Assembly (NCBI RefSeq): GCF_021596945.1
Contig: NZ_CP063779.1
Span: 4,066,001 to 4,130,000, forward strand
DNA length: 64,000 nucleotides
Source: Mongoliitalea daihaiensis
GTDB lineage: Bacteria; Bacteroidota; Bacteroidia; Cytophagales; Cyclobacteriaceae
Direction of reading: 5' to 3'
The notes under the pieces are model-generated. The model searched no databases, had not been told where the DNA came from, and saw only the letters and a program-made list of their open reading frames with translations. Positions 53,296 to 62,600 of this stretch are shown piece by piece (within the stretch, counting starts at the first letter, position 1; each line of letters opens with the position of its first letter). The position numbers were made by a program, and so were the translations under genes.

Positions 53296-55668
53296 TTAAT
53301 TTTCTCCTCTTAATCTTAGCTCAGTTCTTCTGTTGAGCTGATGCATGGCTTCTGTGCATGGGATGGCTCCACAATCGTTGACCGGTTGGGTTTTTCCAAA
53401 CCATTGGTACTGCATGCGTGCAGCATCCACTCCCCTGTTGACTAGGTAGTCCATCACCACCTGTGCCCTGCGCTCGCTCAGCCCTTTGTTGTACTCCTCG
53501 CTTCCACGCTGATCGGTATGGCCTGCGATAGATAGCTGTAGGTTTTTCATACGGTTAAGCATGATGGCCGTACGTTCGAGTTCTTTCTTATGCACTGATC
53601 TCAATGTATTCTTGTCAAAATCAAAGTAGATGGTCGGAAGGCTGTTTAGTTCATTTCGCAGGCTGTCAAACAGGCCGTTGATATCGCAGAGGTCTTTACC
53701 CATCAGCTCCTTGGGCAGCTCATACTGCTTGTCTTTGTCGGGGAATGCCTCGAGTACCAGTTCACTTCTTCTGTTGAGCTGATGTGCCGGCTCCGGACAG
53801 GGTACCCCGTCCCCACAGTCGTTGGTGAGTACTTCCTCTCCATACCATTCAAGCCTGATACGCTCCGCCCCGATGTTGTAGCCTGCTAGGTAATCCTTGA
53901 CAGCATCCGCCCGGCGCTGACTCAGTGCCTCGTTGTATGCCCTGCTCGCCCTTGAATCTGTGTGGCTGCCCACCAATAGATCCAGGAAGCTGTATCGGTT
54001 CATCAGCTCTGCAATCTTGTCGAGTGCTTCCTGTGCATCTTTTCTGATTTTGGATCTGTCCAAATCGTAGTAGACAATATCCACATACACGGGTGTCTGA
54101 TAAGGGATGGCTGCAAGCCTGTATTCACGCTCGAGCTTCTCCTCCTTCAGGTTGACCGTACTTAAGGTGTTGTCCGTGATGGTGAAATAGCCTTTTTTGC
54201 TGATCACCAATCCGAATTCCTTTTCTGGCTCTAGGTCTGCCAATAGTTCTCCAGTGGCTCCTCGCTTGGTATTTAGCTGATCGCCTCCTTTTTGGCGAAG
54301 GTCTGCGTCAAACTCCTCGGCGATGATGTTGCCGTCGCAGTCGATCACCCGAGCGATCAGACGCTTGTGCAGATCTTCGACCAAGTAGATGTCATCCAGT
54401 CCCATGCCGCCCTCTCGGTCCGAAGACAGGTAACGCTTGCCATCCGAAAACTCTACATAGGCAAAATCATCCCTGGGGCTGTTGAACGGTACGCCCATGT
54501 TTTCAGGAGTGCCGATGCTTGCTGCACTGTACGGGGCACGGAAGATATCCATACCTCCCAATCCTACATGGCCCCTGGAACTGAAGTAAAACCAGTCCCC
54601 TACACGGGAAGGATGGCTTTCGCTCTCCATGGTATTGATCCCGCTGCCGAGGTTGACAGGCTCTCCGAAGGTGTCCATCCCATCATACTCCACATAATAA
54701 ATATCGTAACCGCCATAGCCTCCTTCCCTGTTGGAAGCAAAATAGAGTCTGCCGCTTTGCGCATCGTAAAAGGCGTTCATCATCCCGTATTCCAGCATGC
54801 TGTTGTGCGGGAAAGGCTTACTGTCGGAGACCGTACCATCTGCCTGTAGATTTCCGTAAAAAATCCCTGGGAAATTGGTCAGCTTCATGCTCTGCTTTCT
54901 GCTGCCTACCTTGGTCTGCCCCACAAAGGCGGTGTACATGATTTTGCTTCCTTCCCCGTACACGTGCACATCGGATACGTGCTGTACGCCTTCTAGATCG
55001 ATCACGATAGGCTTGGCCTCTCCCGAACCTTCCTTGACATAAAGTCTGTAGTACTCACGCTCGTTGAAATTACTCTTCTCATCGGAGAACAGGTTGTTTT
55101 TGGCATCCAGTCTGATGGCTTTGCGCTTGGAGGAGGAAACCCCACCCCTGTCGCTGGAAAAATATTGGCTGTCTTCATGACGGGAAAGTCCGAAGTCCGA
55201 GCCGCTGCTGTTGATGCCTTTGGGTTGTACCAGTTTCACGTTTTTGCGCTCTCCGTAAAGTTTTTCAAGCGTCTCCAGGTCGAGGCCAGGAAAATCAAAG
55301 CTGCTGTATCCGCCTGCTGTGAGGAAAGCATTGAGGTCTTCCGCCTCTCCTGCCTGCATCGCTGCCATCAGGTAGAGGTAAAAATCATCCTTGTTAGACT
55401 CTTCGTAGGCTACTGTTTTACCCCACCATTCGAAGGCTTGGTCATAATCCCTCAGGGTCTGATAGGTCACTGCCAGCTTTCGGGCTGTCTCGTACGTTTC
55501 TTTGCGTGCATACGCTTCACCGTATACCTGGGCTGCATGCGCGTAGTTTTCTAGTTCAAACTGCTTGTCTGCAAATCTGAGCAGGGGACGCTGCGCCTCG
55601 GCGGTGATTGTGTACATGAACAGCAGCAGGGCTGCCAAAAATTTGATATAAGTAGTTTTGCTTCTCAT
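53296..55668 (-). CDS. OmpA-family protein with TPR, PD40 and two OmpA domains
   Basis: The protein of about 790 residues (start MRSKTTYIKFLAALLLFM) has a signal peptide ending AEAQ and TPR-like helices (about 30-130). PD40/WD40-like propeller repeats follow (about 180-420; RLYFASNREGGYGGYDIYY, DWFYFSSRGHVGLGGMDIF), then a carboxypeptidase-regulatory-like segment. Two tandem OmpA peptidoglycan-binding domains end it (VGSHTDSRASRAYNEALSQR; AGHTDQRGSEEYNKGLSERR). It anchors an envelope complex to peptidoglycan, resembling the PorE/SprF-associated partners of T9SS adhesins. It follows the PorP/SprF gene with no real gap. Its DNA is clearly richer in G and C than the rest of the window. Confidence 0.9.
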   Translation of the reverse strand: MRSKTTYIKFLAALLLFMYTITAEAQRPLLRFADKQFELENYAHAAQVYGEAYARKETYETARKLAVTYQTLRDYDQAFEWWGKTVAYEESNKDDFYLYLMAAMQAGEAEDLNAFLTAGGYSSFDFPGLDLETLEKLYGERKNVKLVQPKGINSSGSDFGLSRHEDSQYFSSDRGGVSSSKRKAIRLDAKNNLFSDEKSNFNEREYYRLYVKEGSGEAKPIVIDLEGVQHVSDVHVYGEGSKIMYTAFVGQTKVGSRKQSMKLTNFPGIFYGNLQADGTVSDSKPFPHNSMLEYGMMNAFYDAQSGRLYFASNREGGYGGYDIYYVEYDGMDTFGEPVNLGSGINTMESESHPSRVGDWFYFSSRGHVGLGGMDIFRAPYSAASIGTPENMGVPFNSPRDDFAYVEFSDGKRYLSSDREGGMGLDDIYLVEDLHKRLIARVIDCDGNIIAEEFDADLRQKGGDQLNTKRGATGELLADLEPEKEFGLVISKKGYFTITDNTLSTVNLKEEKLEREYRLAAIPYQTPVYVDIVYYDLDRSKIRKDAQEALDKIAELMNRYSFLDLLVGSHTDSRASRAYNEALSQRRADAVKDYLAGYNIGAERIRLEWYGEEVLTNDCGDGVPCPEPAHQLNRRSELVLEAFPDKDKQYELPKELMGKDLCDINGLFDSLRNELNSLPTIYFDFDKNTLRSVHKKELERTAIMLNRMKNLQLSIAGHTDQRGSEEYNKGLSERRAQVVMDYLVNRGVDAARMQYQWFGKTQPVNDCGAIPCTEAMHQLNRRTELRLRGEN

Positions 55669-55670
55669 GA

Positions 55671-56657
55671 TCAGAACCATCTCGGGTTTTTAAGTTTAAC
55701 ATTCCGCGGAGTAAGGTAGTAACCTACCGAAAATTCGTGGGAATTGTTTCTATAATTCTGCAGGGCATTCAGATTGGCATCGTAGGCATAGCCGATACGC
55801 AGATTTTCTGTCGCAAAGATCTCTGCTATGAAAGCCACTGCTGTGCGGTTGTTGAGTGTACCTTCTAGGTTTTCGTTCCACATCTGTATGTTGGAACGGT
55901 AGCTGGCTCCGAGCCACAGACGCTCCATAAACAAGAACATTCCATTGATGTCGACACTGGTCGGTGCACCCTTTACTTCCTTGATCAGAAAGCTAGGCTT
56001 AAACTCCACACGATCGGACACGGGAATCAATGCCCCTGCGGTAATGTAGTAATGAAAATCGTGAAAAGCGAGTGAAATATCCTCACGCTCTAGAACTCCT
56101 CTGCCGACCATGTTGAAGGCACTCACACCTGCATAGAAGCGGTTGGTATGGAAAAAAGCACCCATGTTCATGTTAGGGGTAAACATCACCTCTGTTCCTA
56201 GGGGAAGATTTGGATCCAACTGATCTACTGGATCGAGCATACTTCCATCGATCATGTATTGGCTGGCCCCTGCACTGATACCCAGACCAAGGAAACTCTC
56301 CTTACCGGTCTGAATGCGGTAGCTGTATGTCAGCATTCCTGTAGAAGTACTGGTTGGCCCAATCTGATCGCTCAAGAGGGATACACCGAAGCCCATCAGG
56401 CCTTCATTGGCACTTAGGTCAGCTGTGATTGTAAAGGTACGGGGAGCACCTGGGAAATTTACCCATTGGTTACGGAAGGTACTCTGAATGTATCCTTGAT
56501 TTTTATACCCCGCATAAGCAGGGTTGATGTGTAGCCCGTTAAAAATGTACTGGCTAAACTGCGGAAGCTGTTGCGAATAAGAAAATGTGGGAGTACAGAG
56601 TACTCCCACAACAACAATTATAAATTTCACATACTTTGACATAGCAAACCCCTTCAT
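55671..56657 (-). CDS. PorP/SprF-family outer-membrane protein
   Basis: The 328-residue protein has a signal peptide (FIIVVVGVLCTPTFSYSQ). It starts QLPQFSQYIFNGLHINPAYAG, the hallmark of the PorP/SprF family, and runs through a beta-barrel to FSVGYYLTPRN. SprF-type proteins are needed for export or surface anchoring of partner adhesins carrying type B T9SS domains. The ATG overlaps the adhesin stop as TAATG, so it is coupled to the adhesin just upstream. An internal ATG at 56642 is an alternative start. Confidence 0.92.
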   Translation of the reverse strand: MKGFAMSKYVKFIIVVVGVLCTPTFSYSQQLPQFSQYIFNGLHINPAYAGYKNQGYIQSTFRNQWVNFPGAPRTFTITADLSANEGLMGFGVSLLSDQIGPTSTSTGMLTYSYRIQTGKESFLGLGISAGASQYMIDGSMLDPVDQLDPNLPLGTEVMFTPNMNMGAFFHTNRFYAGVSAFNMVGRGVLEREDISLAFHDFHYYITAGALIPVSDRVEFKPSFLIKEVKGAPTSVDINGMFLFMERLWLGASYRSNIQMWNENLEGTLNNRTAVAFIAEIFATENLRIGYAYDANLNALQNYRNNSHEFSVGYYLTPRNVKLKNPRWF

Positions 56658-59600
56658 TATTTCACAACTTGGATCCAGCCTTTGAATTCGTGGCTTCTTC
56701 CTTGTCTATCTACAGCTCTGAAGATGTAGAAGAAAGTACCTGCCACTTGCCCAGGTGCATCCCAGTTATTTTGGTAATTTTCTGTCTGGAAGACATGGTC
56801 ACCAAATCTGTTGAAGATTACTATATCATTGCTAACGAACTTGTTGATACCCTTGATTTCAAATGTATCATTTCGTCTATCACCATCTGGTGTGATCACA
56901 TTCGGAATAAAGAATGGATTCACAGTGTTAACATCAGAGTCCGTATTATCCGCAGGATTTACATCATCTTCTGCACTTTGAATGGTTACAACATTTGTAA
57001 TTGTCTGAGGAGTAGTTCCTGACAACCCATCTGCTCTTACTATAACTGTGATGTCCAGAGAAGCATCAGCTGGCAAGAATGGCACAGACCATCTGAGAAC
57101 GTTACCGGTAGCAGAGAAGTTGACTTCAAGACCTGCTACTGAACTTATCACCACTTGACCTTCAAATGAAACACCAGTTGGTAAAACATCCTCAATCACA
57201 ACATCTGTAGCATCTGTACCACCAATATTTCTAACAGCGATTTCATATTCGAAGGTATCTCCCTCCCAAATCTCAATACCATTGGAGGTTTTTTCTACAG
57301 AAAGATCCACTTCATCAGTCAACAATCTAAATACAACCGTTGCTTCGTCGTTATTTTCCGGGAATCCAGCTTCTCTCAAGATGTATCTCAATTGATATTC
57401 TCTAGCCTCGTTGATGCCAGGGATAAGCAAGGACAATGTTCCGTCTGCTTCGATAAACAAACCTTCAATCCCATCCAATTCTGTGAATTCAAAATCAACT
57501 TGCTCCGGAAGTGGCTGCTGACCATTCAATCGGTCATTTTCAAGGATGTTACCCAGTCTTCCTTCAAAGCTTACAAAGTGAACTCCAAAATCATCATCGT
57601 TGGCAATAATCTGAACTTGTACTTCTCTACATCTAATACCGAAGTCCATATCAAGATGAACCTGAGCAGCTGTTGTAGCATTTCGAGTAATTGATTCTTC
57701 AGTAGTTAACCCGCACTGGATTTCAGATCTACCTTCATCTGCGATTCTTCCTTGGAAATTAGGAATTACTTTTACCAATCCGCTTACTCTCATGCGCTGA
57801 GCTTCTGCATCCAAGAACTCATCCAAATCCAGCGTAGCAGTATATTCTCCCAATCCGAATTGTTGCATATCTGGTCTTGATCTCCATCTACCAGTAACCC
57901 CTACAATAACTTCCGTAGTAAATCCATTTGGACCATTCACTGTAACATTTGCAGATTGAGAATTTCCAAACCCTGCTTTATTCAATTCACCTTCATTTTC
58001 AGGACCGTCAAATCTACCATCACCATTCAAGTCAAACCACTCCCAGTCATTCAAGTTGATTGGACCTGCTGTTGGATCATTTAAAGTTACCTGACCATCA
58101 TTATTGGCATCCCACCATTCGTTCTGAATACCGTCACCATTCAAGTCATACCATACTAGGTCACCAAGAACTACTCCTTCGTAAGATTCATACCCGAAGT
58201 CTCTTGTTTGGAAGATACAAGGCTCAATCGTAGTGAAGAACAAAGAGCTTTCTACAGGATATAGATTTCTAACAGCATTCAAGTTATCATCCAATACCTG
58301 AACCAAGTATCTACCTGGATTCATGCCTCTGAAGGCATATCTACCGTCAGCTCCTGTCACCATGATCAAGGTATCGTTCAAGGCAACTTCCTGTGGAAGT
58401 AAGATTACCGGTACACCTGCCAGTGGCTGGCCAGTCTCTGCATTAAAGATCAAGCCTGCAATCAAGGTGTCGTTGTCTAAACAAACCACACCAACAGTTT
58501 CAGTATCCTCATTTTCAACTACCTCTCCATTTGGAGCCTCTCCAGTTACGGTTGCAACATTTAGGATGCTTGCTTGGCCAAGAACATCTTCTACTGTTAC
58601 CACATATTCAGTCGTGATTGTAACAGTTGCTCCAGGCATCAGTGGCTCGATAGCTTCTTCCAATCCTGTCAAAGGATCTACAACCAACACGTTTGAAAGG
58701 ACTACATTGCCAGTATTGGTAATCGTCAATGTGTAGGTGATAATTTCACCTGCTTCACTTACGGATTCTTTATCTGCAACTTTAGTGATCTCTACAGCTG
58801 GATTTGCATTAATTGTTGTTACAATTTCATCCTCATCCTCAGGGGTTTCTCCATCAGGTGCATTACCTGTGGCAATTGCTGTATTCAATACTCTTCCGTT
58901 ATCTACATCTTCCTGTGTTACACTGTAAGTTGTTTCGATGGCCACAACCTGACCTGGAGCGATTGATTCAATTGTTTGCTCCAAACCAGTTAATGGATCG
59001 CTTACTAGTACATTTTCCAAAGTCACATTACCAGTGTTTGTAACAGTCAAGGTATAGACAATTACATCACCTGCTTTGGATACGTCTGCACCATTATCAG
59101 ATTTCACAATGCTGATACCTGGGTTGCTTGCAATAGGGGTTTCTTCTTTATCTTCATCCTCAGTGGTTTCTCCATCAGGATTGTTACCACTTGCAAACGC
59201 AATATTAACTATACCTCCTCTGTCAACATCCGCCTGAGTTACCGTGTAAGATGTTTCAATACTTGCTACCTCTCCAGGAACCATTGTGCCAATAGTCTGC
59301 TCCAATCCAGTCAATGGATCGTTCACAACTACATTCTCCAAGGTTACGTTACCGGTGTTCGTTACTGTCAACGTGTACACAATTACATCACCTGCTTGTG
59401 TCACTTCAGCACCGTTGTCGGTTTTCACGATCTCGATACCTGGGTTGCTGGCAATCGGAGTTTCTACTCCATCTTCGTCATCTGTTGGATTACCTGATGG
59501 ATCCTCTCCTTTCGCCAAGGCTACGTTTGCTACGCTACCTCTATCAACATCTGCCTGAGTTACCGTGTAAGATGTTTCAATACTTGCTACCTCTCCAGGA

Positions 59601-62600
59601 ACCATTGTGCCAATAGTCTGCTCCAATCCAGTCAATGGATCGTTCACAACTACATTCTCCAAGGTTACATTACCTGTGTTAGTGACTGTCAACGTGTACA
59701 CAATTACATCACCTGCTTGTGTCACCTCAGCACCGTTATCAGTTTTCACGATCTCGATACCTGGGTTGCTCGCAATCGGAGTTTCTACTCCATCTTCGTC
59801 ATCTGTTGGATTACCTGATGGATCCTCTCCTTTCGCCAAGGCTACGTTTGCTACGCTACCTCTATCAACATCTGCCTGAGTTACCGTGTAAGATGTTTCA
59901 ATACTTGTTACCTCTCCAGGAACCATTGTGCCAATAGTCTGCTCCAATCCAGTCAATGGATCATTCACAACTACATTCTCCAAGGTTACATTACCGGTAT
60001 TCGTTACTGTCAACGTGTACACAATTACATCACCTGCTTGTCTCACCTCAGCACCGTTATCGGTTTTCACGATCTCGATACCTGGGTTGCTCGCAATCGG
60101 AGTTTCTACTCCATCTTCATCATCTGTTGGATTACCTGATGGATCTTCTCCTTTTGCCAAGGCTACGTTTGATACACTACCTCTATCAACATCTGTCTGA
60201 GTTACCGTGTAAGATGTTTCAATACTTGCTATCTCTCCAGGAACCATTGTGCCAATAGTCTGCTCCAATCCAGTCAATGGATCGTTCACAACTACATTCT
60301 CCAAGGTGACATTACCTGTGTTAGTGACTGTCAACGTGTAGTTGATCTCATCACCAGCATTCGCTACTGTGGAACCGTTATCTGTTTTAACAATCTCGAT
60401 AGATGGATTGCTCGCAATTGGAGTTTCTACGCTGTCATCGTCTCCTACTTCTTCTCCGTTTGGTGCATTACCGCCAACAGTTGCCACGTTCAACACGCTG
60501 CCTCTATCAACATCTGCCTGATCTACTGTGTAAGTAGCTGTCAAGGTCACCTGAGCAGTTGGTGCCAAGCTTCCAATCACTTGGTTGATGATGCCTGCCA
60601 ACTCATCGTTCACAACAACATTCTCCAAGGTTACATTACCTGTGTTAGTGACTGTCAACGTGTAGTTGATCTCATCACCAGCTCCAGCTACTGTGGAACC
60701 GTTATCTGTTTTAACAATCTCGATAGATGGATTGCTCGCAATTGGAGTTTCTACACTGTCATCGTCTCCTACTTCTTCTCCGTTTGGTGCATTACCGCCA
60801 ACAGTTGCCACGTTCAACACGCTGCCTCTATCAACATCTGCCTGATCTACTGTGTAAGTAGCTGTCAAGGTCACCTGAGCAGTTGGTGCCAAGGTTCCAA
60901 TCACTTGGTTGATGATGCCTGCCAACTCATCGTTCACAACAACATTCTCCAAGGTTACATTACCTGTGTTAGTGACTGTCAACGTGTAGTTGATCTCATC
61001 ACCAGCTCCAGCTACTGTGGAACCGTTATCTGTTTTAACAATCTCGATAGATGGGTTGCTCGCAATTGGAGTTTCTACACTGTCATCGTCTCCTACTTCT
61101 TCTCCGTTTGGTGCATTACCGCCAACAGTTGCCACGTTCAACACGCTGCCTCTATCAACATCTGCCTGATCTACTGTGTAAGTAGCTGTCAAGGTCACCT
61201 GAGCAGTTGGTGCCAAGGTTCCAATCACTTGGTTGATGATGCCTGCCAACTCATCGTTCACAACAACATTCTCCAAGGTTACATTACCTGTGTTAGTGAC
61301 TGTCAACGTGTAGTTGATCTCATCACCAGCTCCAGCTACTGTGGAACCGTTATCTGTTTTAACAATCTCGATAGATGGATTGCTCGCAATTGGAGTTTCT
61401 ACGCTGTCATCGTCTCCTACTTCTTCTCCGTTTGGTGCATTACCGCCAACAGTTGCCACGTTCAACACGCTGCCTCTATCAACATCTGCCTGATCTACTG
61501 TGTAAGTAGCTGTCAAGGTCACCTGAGCAGTTGGTGCCAAGGTTCCAATCACTTGGTTGATGATGCCTGCCAACTCATCGTTCACAACTACATTCTCCAA
61601 GGTTACATTACCTGTGTTAGTGACTGTCAACGTGTAGTTGATCTCATCACCAGCATTCGCTACTGTGGAACCGTTATCTGTTTTAACAATCTCGATAGAT
61701 GGGTTGCTCGCAATTGGAGTTTCTACACTGTCATCGTCTCCTACCTCTTCTCCGTTTGGTGCATTACCGCCAACAGTTGCCACGTTCAACACGCTACCTC
61801 TGTCTACATCTGCCTGATCTACTGTGTAAGTAGCTGTCAAGGTCACCTGAGCAGTTGGTGCCAAGCTTCCAATCACTTGGTTGATGATGCCTGCCAACTC
61901 ATCGTTCACAACAACATTCTCCAAGGTTACATTACCTGTGTTAGTGACTGTCAACGTGTAGTTGATCTCATCACCAGCATTCGCTACCGTGGAACCGTTA
62001 TCTGTTTTAACAATCTCGATAGATGGATTGCTCGCAATTGGAGTTTCTACGCTGTCATCGTCTCCTACTTCTTCTCCGTTTGGTGCATTACCGCCAACAG
62101 TTGCCACGTTCAACACGCTACCTCTGTCAACATCTGCCTGATCTACTGTGTAAGTAGCTGTCAAGGTCACCTGAGCAGTTGGTGCCAAGCTTCCAATCAC
62201 TTGGTTGATGATGCCTGCCAACTCATCGTTCACAACAACATTCTCCAAGGTTACATTACCTGTGTTAGTGACTGTCAACGTGTAGTTGATCTCATCACCA
62301 GCTCCAGCTACTGTGGAACCGTTATCTGTTTTAACAATCTCGATAGATGGATTGCTCGCAATTGGAGTTTCTACGCTATCATCGTCTCCTACTTCTTCTC
62401 CGTTTGGTGCATTACCGCCAACAGTTGCCACGTTCAACACGCTACCTCTATCAACATCTGCCTGATCTACTGTGTAAGTAGCTGTCAAGGTCACCTGAGC
62501 AGTTGGTGCCAAGGTTCCAATCACTTGGTTGATGATGCCTGCCAACTCATCGTTCACAACTACATTCTCCAAGGTTACATTACCTGTGTTAGTGACTGTC

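Noticed and set aside
58323-60258. Several plus-strand open frames of 90-137 codons with repeated protein sequence
   Set aside because: They repeat every 321 bp because they lie opposite the adhesin repeats; they have no independent start signals and are shadows of the minus-strand gene.
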